Shown: positions 33,408 through 41,503 of the stretch, one piece after another | How the letters are laid out: each line of letters begins with the position of its first letter | How positions within the stretch are numbered: the stretch's first letter is position 1 | Source: Roseateles_E cavernae | GTDB taxonomy: Bacteria > Pseudomonadota > Gammaproteobacteria > Burkholderiales > Burkholderiaceae_C | Length of the DNA: 64,000 nt | Assembly: GCF_040187885.1 (NCBI RefSeq) | Contig: NZ_JBDPLH010000010.1 | Span: 124,001 to 188,000, forward strand | Direction of reading: 5' to 3' | Translations under genes and position numbers: made by a program | Notes under the pieces: generated by a model | Told to the model about the DNA's origin: nothing | The model's database searches: none | Seen by the model: only the letters and a program-made list of their open reading frames with translations

Positions 33408-34432
33408 TCAGGCGCGTCGCAGCAGATCGCCGAACACCGTCAGCTCGCCGTCGCGGCGGTCCTCGCCCGGCGCGTCGTAGAGCACCAGCCAGTCGGCCTT
33501 CTTGCCGTCCAGCAGCTCGGGCGGCACGGCGCACAGCGCTTCGGCGCGGTTGCAGCCCTGGCCATGGGGCAAGGTGATGGCTTCGCTCAAGGCGGCCGCC
33601 TCGAAGCGCACCGGCACACTGTTGGCCGCCAGCGCGGCGCGCGCACCCGGCCATAGAAACAGGCGGATCTCCCCGTCCAGCACCATGGTCGGCCCGGCCA
33701 GGATGTAGAGATCATCGCCGCTGAAATGCAGATCGCGCACGCCCAGCCCCTGCAGCTGCAGGAAATGCTTGCGATACAGGCTGCCCTGCTCGTCCAAGGG
33801 CAGCAGCCGCAGCTGCTCGCCACGCGCCTCGACCTCGATCTCCAGCAGCGCCGACCAGCCGCGCAGCACCGGGCCGCGCAGGCCCAGCAGCAGGCGCTGG
33901 CCGGCAATCGCCAGGCCTTCGATATCGAAGCCGTTGTCCTTGCCCGGGATGGCCATGAAAGGGCCGATATGCGGGTCATCGGCCAGCAGCCGGCTCAGCT
34001 GGTTGCCTTCGGCATCGCCCTTCAGGCGCTGCGCGCGGCGGCCGTCGCGGGCCTCGCGCACCAGGCAGGGCGGGCCAGCAGGCGCCGGTTGCCGTCGAGC
34101 GAGAGCTTGGACAGGCGCTTGGCGTTCTCGACATCGTCGCGCCCGGGCTTGATGTTCTTGCGCTTGAGCCCGTGCGAGCCGACCAGCCAGAGCCAGTCGT
34201 CGGCCACGGCCAGGCCCTCCAGATCGGCCAGGGAGAAGTCGCGGGCCTCGCCGAAGCGCAGGCGCTCGGCCCCGACCGGCTGGAGCCGGCGCAGCCGGTC
34301 GATACCGCAGGCCTCATCGCCGGCCACCCACAGGAAATCACCGCTGAAGGCCGCACCGGAAAGATTGCTGTGAACCAGGGAGGCCGAGGCGAATTCCAGG
34401 CGAACGGCATTGGCGCTGCGGGATTGGGGCAT
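33408..34432 (-). pseudogene. DUF3616 protein, interrupted by a -1 frameshift
   Basis: Two minus-strand frames make one DUF3616-type protein. The first runs from ATG 34432 (MPQSRSANAVRLEFASASLV), with ribosome site GGAG eight bases before, through SGAAFSGDFLWVAGDEACGI and NAKRLSKLSLDGNRRLLARP. The second resumes with CLVREARDGRRAQRLKGDAE and runs through KDNGFDIEGLAIAGQRLLLG and YILAGPTMVLDG to the stop at 33408. Adding one G to the GGG run at 34068-34070 (plus strand) would join them exactly, giving about 341 residues, a normal length. Either the gene is recently broken or this is a homopolymer sequencing error. Some DUF3616 proteins look like beta-propellers and are of unknown role. Confidence 0.8.
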
Positions 34433-34470
34433 GAGGAGGCTCCAGGAAACGAGGCCCCCATCATGCAACA

Positions 34471-34486
34471 GGCCCGCACGCGGGCC
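34471..34486 (-). terminator. Hairpin after the last gene of the apionate-type operon
   Basis: GGCCCG-CACG-CGGGCC forms a perfect 6-bp stem with a 4-base loop, beginning nine bases beyond the stop at 34495 in the direction of transcription. There is no proper T-run after it, so it may be a weak terminator or an mRNA 3-prime end stabiliser. Confidence 0.35.
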
Positions 34487-34494
34487 GCAGGCTT

Positions 34495-34920
34495 TCAGCG
34501 CAGGGTCAGCGCGAGGCTGGCCAGCAGCAGCAGCGCGTGCGGAAAGGCCACGGTCGGCTTGCAGGCGCTGCGCACATAGCCGCCCAGCAGGGCCAGCCCG
34601 CCGGGCCGGGACGCGGCCCATTCGCTGTGCAGCTGGAAGGCCGCCAGCGCTTGCCGATCCGGCGCGGTGGCCGGCAGCAGGCCCTGCTCGACGCACAGCA
34701 GGCGCGCAGCGATGCGGGCCTGGTAGGTCTTCAGCATCGCCTCCTGCCCCCACAGCAGCAGCGCCACCAGGCCCAGCCAGTGCGGGCCGAGCCGCCAGGC
34801 CAGACCGAGCGCGAACAGCGCGACGCCGGCCAGCTTGATCAGCAGCGCGCCGCGCTCGTATTGCTCGTGCTGCTGCTGCAGCAGGGTCCACTCTTGTTGC
34901 AACGGCGACATCATGCTCAT
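34495..34920 (-). CDS. Small membrane protein of unknown function
   Basis: A 141-residue protein with two adjacent N-terminal membrane helices (ALLIKLAGVALFALGLAW and WLGLVALLLWGQEAMLK) and a hydrophobic C-terminus (AFPHALLLLASLALTLR). The cytoplasmic part resembles small uncharacterised membrane proteins of Burkholderiales. It starts at ATG 34920, overlapping the regulator stop (ATGA), so it is the last gene of the apionate-type operon in arrangement, though its role there is unclear and it may be an unrelated passenger. I do not recognise a named family. Confidence 0.65.
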   Translation of the reverse strand: MSMMSPLQQEWTLLQQQHEQYERGALLIKLAGVALFALGLAWRLGPHWLGLVALLLWGQEAMLKTYQARIAARLLCVEQGLLPATAPDRQALAAFQLHSEWAASRPGGLALLGGYVRSACKPTVAFPHALLLLASLALTLR

Positions 34921-35648
34921 CGCTCCGGCTTGCCGGCCACGCCAAGCTGGCGATACAGCGCATTGGCCCGCGTCAGGTGCTCGCGCATCGCCTGCTCGGC
35001 AGCGGCCGGTTGGCGGGCGGCAATCGCCTCTACGATGCGCCGATGCTCGCTCAAGGTCAGCTCCTCGGCGCCGGGGGCGCGCACCAGGGGCTGGTAGTAC
35101 TCGCTGGCCCAGCCGAACAAGGCCTCGACGATGGCCGGGAAGATCGGGTTGCCGCTGATGCGGGCGATCTCGCGGTGGAAGGCCATGTCGAACTCAAGAA
35201 ACTTGCCGAGATTGGCCATCGAGGCACGGTGCTCGTCCAGGCGCTGGCGCAGCCGCGCGATGTCGTCCTCGGTCGCCCGCTCGGCGGCCAGGCGGGCCAT
35301 GCCGGTCTCCAGGAAGATGCGCGCCTCCTTCAGATGCTCCAGGCTGTCCGGCTGCATATGCAGCAGGTGACGGGCGCCGCCGGCGATCTGCTCGATCAGG
35401 CTGCCGGCCGTCGGCACGACGACGCGAGCCCGCTCGCCGTGGCTGATCTCGACGATGCCCGAGCGCTCCAGCGCCTGCAGGGCCTCGCGCACCGCCGGCC
35501 GGCCGACGCCGTAGAACTCCATCAGCTCGCGCTCGGCCGGCAGCTGCGCACCCGGCGCGATCTCGCCACTGCGGATGCGCTCCATCAGGCGGTCCAGCAC
35601 CTCCTGGTAGAGCTTGCGACGGTGGATGGGGGATTCGGCGGCTGTCAT
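34917..35648 (-). CDS. GntR-family (FadR/NanR-type) regulator of the left acid-sugar operon
   Basis: A 243-residue FCD-type GntR regulator. The winged helix spans about residues 10-85 (KLYQEVLDRLMERIRSGEIA; PAERELMEFYGVGRPAVREA), and the FCD domain has EARIFLETGMARLAAERATE, FDMAFHREIARISGNPIF and SEHRRIVEAI, with the metal-binding Asp/His positions of NanR/LldR relatives. Its ATG overlaps the kinase stop. Being the seventh gene of the operon, it most likely controls it, perhaps through the TGATGAGTACATCA site at 42377-42390; the inducer would be an acid sugar. The neighbouring right operon has its own GntR regulator, which is distinct in sequence. Confidence 0.9.
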   Translation of the reverse strand: MTAAESPIHRRKLYQEVLDRLMERIRSGEIAPGAQLPAERELMEFYGVGRPAVREALQALERSGIVEISHGERARVVVPTAGSLIEQIAGGARHLLHMQPDSLEHLKEARIFLETGMARLAAERATEDDIARLRQRLDEHRASMANLGKFLEFDMAFHREIARISGNPIFPAIVEALFGWASEYYQPLVRAPGAEELTLSEHRRIVEAIAARQPAAAEQAMREHLTRANALYRQLGVAGKPER

Positions 35649-37009
35649 GGCGCGGCGGAACTTAACACATGGCCACGCCGCACATCGGCGAAGACGTCGA
35701 CGCCGCCCATCTGGCCGCCCTTCAGCACGATCTCCAAGCCATCGCGTGCGCTGTGGTCGGACCAGGCGCGGCACAGCGGCGCACCGGGGGCAAGACCTGC
35801 CACCACGCTCAAGGCTGCGATGTCCAGCGCGCTGGCCACCGCGCCCGAGCTGTCGCCGCCGGCCACCGCGATGCGCGTCAGGCGCTGGGGCGCGCGGTCC
35901 AGCAGCCGGCGCATCAGCGCGGCCAGGCCGCGGCCCACCTGCTCGGCGGCCGCCGCGTCGAAGCTGAGCACGGCCGGGTCGTCCGGGCCGGTGGCCGAAT
36001 AGACCAGCGGGCTCTGCCCCTCGGCCAGCGCCTTGAGCGCGGCGGCCACGGCGCGCTCGATCTCGGCCTCGGGCGAGGCCAGCAGGCGCGGCAGGTCCAG
36101 CCGCTCGCAGGCAAAGCCCTGCTGAGCGGCCCGCGCGATCTGGGCCGCGGTGACCGGCGAGCAACTGCCGCTGACCACGGCGATGCGGTCCACCGGTGCG
36201 GCCACCGGCAGCCCTGGCTGGGCCGGCAGCAGGCCCTCGCGGCGCCAGTGCGCGGCCAGCGCGTACTGCAGGCCCGAGGACGAGGCGCTGAACAGCCCCG
36301 CGCCGCGCTGCTGCCAGATCAGCCGGCCGGCCTCGGCCAGGGTCTCCTCGTCCAGCACATCGATCAGCACGACCGGCACATCTTCGGGCCTATCCTCGCC
36401 CAGCAGGCGCTGCAGATCCGCGCCCTGGCGCAGCCGCACCATATCGACCAGCTCGATGCGTCGGGCCGTCTGCGCGCCCAGATGCAAGCGCAGATCGGCC
36501 TCGGCCATCGGCGTGACCGGATGGCGCGACATGGTCGGGTGACGGTCCAGCCGGTGGCCGACACCGTTGACGGCCGCGAACAGATGGCCGAACACCTGGT
36601 AGCGCGCCAGCCGCGGCGCACCGACCACCATCGGCGACCAGCGGCCCTCGGGCATCAGCGGCACGCCGAGATCGATCGCGCGGCCTATCGAGCCGACGGC
36701 GGGCGAGGAGTCGAAGGTCGAGCAGATCTTGTATTGCAGCAGCGGTGCACCGAGCGCGGCCAGGCTGGCGAAGGCGGCCGGCAGGTTCGCATCCATCCAG
36801 GCGGGGCTCTGGCCGCGCGACTGGCCGGCCAGGCCGACGCAGCGCAGGCCCGGGAAGCGCTGCAACCACTCGGGCGTCGGCGGGCGCAGGAACAGCAGGG
36901 TCGGCACGCCGGCGGCCGTGAAGGCCTCCATCACATCGGTGGAGCCGGTGAAATCGTCGCCGTAGTAGCTCAGCAGCAGGCCAGGGGGCCAGGTCTTGCC
37001 TTCAGCCAT
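35645..37009 (-). CDS. oiaK: DUF1537 four-carbon acid sugar kinase, probable 3-oxo-isoapionate kinase
   Basis: A 454-residue DUF1537 kinase. The N-terminal sugar-binding domain starts with YYGDDFTGSTDVMEAFTAAG and has YKICSTFDSSPAVGSIGRA; the C-terminal nucleotide domain has VVSGSCSPVTAAQIA and IAVAGGDSSGAVASALDI and ends with LEIVLKGGQMGGVDVF. These are the family landmarks. Known members phosphorylate 3-oxo-tetronates, D-threonate or 3-oxo-isoapionate. The neighbour immediately upstream is a RuBisCO-like protein and the operon has an ApnO homologue, the combination known for D-apionate breakdown, so I assign OiaK by context. It is distinct from the second DUF1537 kinase at 47765. Start at ATG 37009, 5 bp after the RuBisCO-like gene. 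Confidence 0.82.
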   Translation of the reverse strand: MAEGKTWPPGLLLSYYGDDFTGSTDVMEAFTAAGVPTLLFLRPPTPEWLQRFPGLRCVGLAGQSRGQSPAWMDANLPAAFASLAALGAPLLQYKICSTFDSSPAVGSIGRAIDLGVPLMPEGRWSPMVVGAPRLARYQVFGHLFAAVNGVGHRLDRHPTMSRHPVTPMAEADLRLHLGAQTARRIELVDMVRLRQGADLQRLLGEDRPEDVPVVLIDVLDEETLAEAGRLIWQQRGAGLFSASSSGLQYALAAHWRREGLLPAQPGLPVAAPVDRIAVVSGSCSPVTAAQIARAAQQGFACERLDLPRLLASPEAEIERAVAAALKALAEGQSPLVYSATGPDDPAVLSFDAAAAEQVGRGLAALMRRLLDRAPQRLTRIAVAGGDSSGAVASALDIAALSVVAGLAPGAPLCRAWSDHSARDGLEIVLKGGQMGGVDVFADVRRGHVLSSAAP

Positions 37010-37014
37010 CACGC

Positions 37015-38259
37015 TCACCAGAAGCCCAGCGCCTCGCGCAGCTCGGCGTGCTCGCGGGCATGGTCCTGCAAGGGCGTGCCGGCCATCGCCGCGGCCCAGG
37101 CCTGGCGGAAGGCGGTGACGCCGGCCGCGATGCCGCCGGGGTGGCCGAAGATGCCGCCGCCGGCGGCGTGGATCAGGTCGGCGGTGCCCAGCGCCGCATA
37201 GGTGCCCGGCGCCTGCAGGCCGGTCTGGCCCGAGCTGAAGACCGGCATCGCCGCCATAGCCGCCCGCTCGAACAGCGGCTGCAGCACCGCGCGCGCGGCC
37301 GCGATCACGCTGTCGTCGGGCTCGCTGAACTTGTTGGCCAGGCCGTTGACATGCAGATGGTCGGCGCCGGCCAGGCGCTGGATCTGCTGCCAGGGCGCGT
37401 AGTCCCAGCCCAGCGCCGGGCAGCGGCTCAGCCAACCCCAGCCGGCGCGGTGGCCGTGGATCGGCAGCTGGGCATGGCGGCGCAGCTCGGTCAGGCCGAC
37501 CAGGCCCACCGCATTGAGGCTGACCATCACGCACGTGCCGCCCAGCTGCTGGACGAGATCGTGGCGGCGCCGCATCTGGTCCAGATCACCGGTCAGATTG
37601 AAGGCCACCATGGGCTTGCGGCCCAGCTTGTCGGCGGCCGCGTTGACGACGGCCATCACCGCGCGCACCCGCTCCTCGAAGGGGCAGTGCGGGCCATCGG
37701 CCTGCAGCTCGTCGTCCTTGATGAAGTCGATGCCGCCGGCCAGCAGCTGACGCACCTGTGCGGCCGTCTCTGCGGGGTTCAGACCGACGCTGGGCTTGAT
37801 GATGGTGCCGATCAGCGGGCCGGCAGGCACACCGGCCAGCGCCCGCGTGCCGGCGATGCCGAAGGCCGGGCCGGCATAGGCGGCAGCAAAGGCCGGCGGC
37901 AGCCGCAGATCGGTGATGCGCAGACCCGAGACCTGGCGCAGCTCGAACAGATTGCCGGCAATCGTCGCGATCAGATTGGGTAGCGAAGGGCCCAGGTTCT
38001 CCAGCGGCCAGGACAGTTCCAGCCTGCAGCGGGTGTAGCGCTTGCTCGGCATGCCACCGGGCAGGCTGGGCTGATCGCTGGTATCGATGATCTCCAGCTG
38101 CTCGACCCGCGCGCCGGACCGCGCCTTCAGCGCGGGCGTCTCGGCCGCCAGCGCGAGAAAAGTGCCGCTGGACTGCTCGCCGGCGATGACCTCGGCCGCA
38201 CGGCGCGGGTCATCGCCGGTCTCCAGCCAGTAGCTGGCGTGGATGCGTTCGCCGCTCAT
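37015..38259 (-). CDS. oiaX: RuBisCO-like protein, probable 3-oxo-isoapionate 4-phosphate decarboxylase (OiaX type)
   Basis: A 414-residue RuBisCO large-subunit homologue. Lys155 in GTIIKPSVGLNP matches the proton-abstracting Lys175 of RuBisCO, but Lys177 is replaced by Val158 within the KPSVG motif; Lys181, Asp183 and Glu184 in FIKDDELQAD match the carbamylated lysine and metal ligands. The mobile loop 6 lysine is missing: the corresponding region reads MPVFSSGQTGLQ. So it cannot fix CO2 and belongs to the RuBisCO-like proteins, of which OiaX acts on 3-oxo-isoapionate 4-phosphate to yield an erythrulose phosphate. The DUF1537 kinase that would supply that substrate follows 5 bp later, and ApnO is the first gene of the operon. 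Substrate is inferred from context. Confidence 0.83.
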   Translation of the reverse strand: MSGERIHASYWLETGDDPRRAAEVIAGEQSSGTFLALAAETPALKARSGARVEQLEIIDTSDQPSLPGGMPSKRYTRCRLELSWPLENLGPSLPNLIATIAGNLFELRQVSGLRITDLRLPPAFAAAYAGPAFGIAGTRALAGVPAGPLIGTIIKPSVGLNPAETAAQVRQLLAGGIDFIKDDELQADGPHCPFEERVRAVMAVVNAAADKLGRKPMVAFNLTGDLDQMRRRHDLVQQLGGTCVMVSLNAVGLVGLTELRRHAQLPIHGHRAGWGWLSRCPALGWDYAPWQQIQRLAGADHLHVNGLANKFSEPDDSVIAAARAVLQPLFERAAMAAMPVFSSGQTGLQAPGTYAALGTADLIHAAGGGIFGHPGGIAAGVTAFRQAWAAAMAGTPLQDHAREHAELREALGFW

Positions 38260-39029
38260 CAGATGCAGCGGCCGCCATCGACTTCGAGGGCGACGCCGGT
38301 GATGAACTCCGCGTCGTCGCTGGCCAGAAAGGCCGTGGCCTTGGCGATGTCCAGCGGGGTCGAGAGCCGGCCCATCGGGATGGTCGCGACGATCTTGGCG
38401 CGGGTGGCCTCGCTGTCTTCGCCGGGCAGGAAATCCTGGATCAGGCCGGTCGCCCCCATCACCGGATTGATCGCGCAGACGCGTATGCCCTCGGGCGCCA
38501 GCTCGACGGCCATGCCCTTGGTCAAGGTGATCGCCGCGCCCTTGGTACCGCTATACCAGCTCAGGCCCGGCCGCGGCCGCAGGCCCGCGGTCGACGCGAT
38601 ATTGATGATGACGCCGCGCTTTTGCTTCTTGAACAGCGGCACGGTGTGGATCGCGCCCAGATAGATGCTCTTCACATTGGTCGCATAGACCCGGTCGAAG
38701 GTCGCCTCGTCGACCTCCAGCATCGGCTGGTTCTTGTGCGTGGTGCCGGCGTTGTTGATCAGGATGTCGACGCGGCCGTACTGTTTCACGGTGGCGGCCA
38801 CCATCGCGGCGACCGACTCGTTCTTCGTCACATCGGCATGCACGGGGATGGCCTGGCCACCGGCCGCCTCGATCTCGCCGGCCACCTTCTCGGCCGCGTC
38901 GAAGCGCCAGTCGGCCACGACCACCTTGGCACCCAGCTCGGCGAAGAGCTTGGCAATGCCCTCGCCGAAGCCGCTGCCGGCCCCGGTCACGATGGCCACG
39001 CGGTCCTGCAGTTTCTTGGTGTCGCTCAT
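38259..39029 (-). CDS. Short-chain dehydrogenase/reductase in the apionate-type operon
   Basis: A 256-residue classical SDR. The NAD(P) motif is VTGAGSGFGEGIAKLFAELG (TGxxxGxG), the NNAG motif is ILINNAGTT, the catalytic Ser and Tyr-x3-Lys are in INIASTAGLR and SWYSGTKGA, and the C-terminus ITGVALEVDGGRCI is typical of FabG-like enzymes. Asp at the end of the second strand (VVVADWRFD) suggests NAD rather than NADP. It starts 13 bp from the aldehyde dehydrogenase gene and overlaps the RuBisCO-like gene by one base. It would oxidise an alcohol or aldose, giving an aldehyde or lactone for the next enzyme; the true substrate is unknown. Confidence 0.9.
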   Translation of the reverse strand: MSDTKKLQDRVAIVTGAGSGFGEGIAKLFAELGAKVVVADWRFDAAEKVAGEIEAAGGQAIPVHADVTKNESVAAMVAATVKQYGRVDILINNAGTTHKNQPMLEVDEATFDRVYATNVKSIYLGAIHTVPLFKKQKRGVIINIASTAGLRPRPGLSWYSGTKGAAITLTKGMAVELAPEGIRVCAINPVMGATGLIQDFLPGEDSEATRAKIVATIPMGRLSTPLDIAKATAFLASDDAEFITGVALEVDGGRCI

Positions 39030-39041
39030 CTCGAAGTCTCC

Positions 39042-40490
39042 TCAGCCGTGTTGGATGGCAATGGTCTTGATGGTCGTGAAGCTGCGCAGCCCCTCAAAGG
39101 CCTTCTCGCGGCCATAGCCCGAATGCTTCATGCCGCCGAAGGGCAGCTCGATGCCGCCGCCGGCACCGTAGTTGTTGACAAAGACCTGGCCGGCCTCGAT
39201 GCGGTGCGCGGCGCGCAGCTGGCGCGCGCCATCGCGGGTCCAGACCGCGGCGGTCAGGCCGAAGGGCGTGCCGTTGGCCAACTCGATCGCCTCGTCCTCG
39301 CCGTCGAAGGCGAAGGCGGCCAGCACCGGGCCGAAGACCTCGTTCTGCGCGACGTGGTGAGCGCTGGGCACGGCGTCCAAGAGCATGGGCGGGAAGTAGA
39401 AACCGCCGGCCGGCGCATCGGCGGCCAGCTTGGCGCGGGCCGCGAGCCTGACGCCATCGGCAAGGGCCGAATCGATCATTGCGGACACGCGGTCGAGCTG
39501 GCGGCGGTTGATCAGCGGGCCGCAGTCGGGGCCGGTCTTGCCGGCGCCGGTCGTCAGCGCCTCGAAGCGCGCCTTCAGCTGCGCGATCACCGTGTCGTAG
39601 ATCGACCGCTCGATCAGCACGCGGCTGCCGGCCGCGCAGGTCTGGCCGGCGTTCTGCACGATGGCGTTGACCACCACCGGCAGGGCCTTGTCCAGATCGG
39701 CATCGGCGAACAGGAGTTGCGGCGACTTGCCACCCAGCTCCAGGGTCACCGGCACATGGTTGGCCGCAGCGGCCTGGGCCACCGCGGTGCCGGTCTGCGG
39801 CGAGCCGGTGAAGGAGATGTGGTTGATGCCGGTATGGGCGGCCAGCGCGGCACCGGCCTCGATGCCCAGCCCGCAGACGATGTTCAAGGCACCGGCCGGC
39901 AGGCCGGCTTCCAGCGCCAGCGCGGCAATGCGCAGCGGGCTCAGGCAGGCGTCCTCCGCCGGCTTGACGACGCAGGCATTGCCGGCCGCCAGCGCACCGC
40001 CGACCGAGCGGCCGAAGATCTGCGCCGGGTAGTTCCACGGAATGATGTGGCCGGTCACGCCATGCGGCACGCGCACCGCGATCACGGTGCTGCCGGCCGC
40101 ATAGGGAATGCTCTCGCCATGCAGCTTGTCGGCCGCGCCGCCGTAGTACTCGAAGTAGCGCGCGCAGGCGGTGATGTCGGCCTTGGCCTGCTGGATAGGC
40201 TTGCCGGTGTCGGCGCACTCCAGCAGCGACAACTCCTCATGGTGCTGCAGGATCAAGGCCGACAGCTTGCTCAGGATGCGGCCGCGCTCGGTGGCCGTGC
40301 AGCGGCCCCAGGCGCCGTGGAAGGCGGCGCGCGCCGCCTGCACCGCGGCATCGATATCGCGCGCATCGCTGCGCGGCAGGCTGGTGAAGACCTGGCCGTC
40401 GGAGGGGTCCAGCACCTCGATGGTCTGGCCCGAGACCGCCGCACCGCGCTCGCCGGCGATCAGGTTCAGCTGGGGTTTCAGCGTGATCAT
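39042..40490 (-). CDS. NAD(P)-dependent aldehyde dehydrogenase in the apionate-type operon
   Basis: A 482-residue aldehyde dehydrogenase. The active-site Cys is in NAGQTCAAGSRVLIE, the general base Glu in LELGGKSPQLLF, the nucleotide region in ISFTGSPQTGTAVAQAA, and IIPWNYPAQIFGRS is the usual entry motif. It resembles betaine aldehyde/gamma-aminobutyraldehyde-type enzymes that accept hydroxylated aldehydes. It overlaps the stop of dctP by one base, so it is translationally coupled to the transporter gene. Together with the SDR it could convert an alditol or apiose-like sugar to the acid used by ApnO, by a route different from the known apiose dehydrogenase plus lactonase. That is inference. 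Confidence 0.93.
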   Translation of the reverse strand: MITLKPQLNLIAGERGAAVSGQTIEVLDPSDGQVFTSLPRSDARDIDAAVQAARAAFHGAWGRCTATERGRILSKLSALILQHHEELSLLECADTGKPIQQAKADITACARYFEYYGGAADKLHGESIPYAAGSTVIAVRVPHGVTGHIIPWNYPAQIFGRSVGGALAAGNACVVKPAEDACLSPLRIAALALEAGLPAGALNIVCGLGIEAGAALAAHTGINHISFTGSPQTGTAVAQAAAANHVPVTLELGGKSPQLLFADADLDKALPVVVNAIVQNAGQTCAAGSRVLIERSIYDTVIAQLKARFEALTTGAGKTGPDCGPLINRRQLDRVSAMIDSALADGVRLAARAKLAADAPAGGFYFPPMLLDAVPSAHHVAQNEVFGPVLAAFAFDGEDEAIELANGTPFGLTAAVWTRDGARQLRAAHRIEAGQVFVNNYGAGGGIELPFGGMKHSGYGREKAFEGLRSFTTIKTIAIQHG

Positions 40491-41470
40491 CAGCGCACCG
40501 CCTGGATCGCCGCGATCTTGTCGGCACCGAACTCTTTCGCGAAGGCGGCATAGGCCGGCGCCACCGCCTTGCGGAAACTCTCGCCATCGACCTTCTCGAT
40601 CACCTGCATGCCGTCCTTGCGCAGCTGGGCGATGCCATTCGCCTCGTCATCGTTGACCTTCTTGCGCTGCGCGATCGCACCCACCTGGGCGGCCGCGACG
40701 AAGACCTTCTTGTCGGCCTCGGACAGCTTGTTCCAGACCGCAGGTGACATCAGGATCACCGCCGGCGAGTAGACATGGCCGGTCAGCGACAGGTACTTCT
40801 GCACCTGGGCAAACTTGGCCGACAGGATCACCGGGATCGGGTTCTCCTGGCCGTCGACCGTGCCCTGCTGCAGCGCGCCGAACAGCTCGGGGAAGGCCAT
40901 CGGCGTGGGCAGCAGGCCGAAGCTCTTGTAGCCGTCCATATGGACCTTGTTCTCCATCGTGCGCAGCTTCAGGCCGGCCGCGTCGCCGGCCGTCATGATG
41001 GGCCGCTTGTTATTGCTCATGTGGCGGAAGCCGTTCTCGGTCCAGGCCAGGCCGATCAGGCCCTTGGCCGGCATCTTCTTCAACAGCTCCTGGCCGATCG
41101 GCCCGTCCATCACCTTGCGCGCGTGGTCGTAGTCGCGGAACAGAAAGGGGATGTCGACGATCTTGGTCTCGGGCACGAAGTTGCCCAGCGCCCCGGTCGA
41201 GGCATTGACCAGGTCCTGCGTGCCGAGCTGCACCGCCTCGATCTGCTCGCGCTCGCCGCCCAGCGCCGAGGCCGGGAACTGCTGGCATTTGTAGCGGCCC
41301 TGCGTGCCCTTCTCGACCTCGTCGCAGAAGGTCACCGAACCGACCCAGTAATGCGAGTCCTTGGCCGGCGTGTAGCCGATCTTCAGGACGGTTTGCGCGC
41401 CGGCCATGCCGGTCAGGACGGCGAGGACCGCCAGCAGGGTGGCGCGGCAAAGACGGTGTTGTGCGTGCAT
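40490..41470 (-). CDS. TRAP transporter substrate-binding protein DctP, second copy
   Basis: A 326-residue TRAP DctP-type periplasmic binding protein: signal peptide to about residue 26 (LLAVLAVLTGMAGAQ), then TVLKIGYTPAKDSHYWVGSV, FPASALGGEREQIEAVQLG, and the acid-binding region GLKLRTMENKVHMDGYKSFG with the conserved Arg. It is closely similar to the DctP at 44287 along its whole length (for example GRYKCQQFP, IPFLFRDY, GLIGLAWTENGFRHM and PTPMAFPELFGALQQGTVDG are identical), so it arose by duplication. No DctQ or DctM lies in this operon; it probably uses the pair at 42426-44233. The acid it carries may be apionate. Confidence 0.92.
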   Translation of the reverse strand: MHAQHRLCRATLLAVLAVLTGMAGAQTVLKIGYTPAKDSHYWVGSVTFCDEVEKGTQGRYKCQQFPASALGGEREQIEAVQLGTQDLVNASTGALGNFVPETKIVDIPFLFRDYDHARKVMDGPIGQELLKKMPAKGLIGLAWTENGFRHMSNNKRPIMTAGDAAGLKLRTMENKVHMDGYKSFGLLPTPMAFPELFGALQQGTVDGQENPIPVILSAKFAQVQKYLSLTGHVYSPAVILMSPAVWNKLSEADKKVFVAAAQVGAIAQRKKVNDDEANGIAQLRKDGMQVIEKVDGESFRKAVAPAYAAFAKEFGADKIAAIQAVR

Positions 41471-41503
41471 GGCTGTCTCCGTGATGTAGGGGGCGTGGCG
41501 TCG

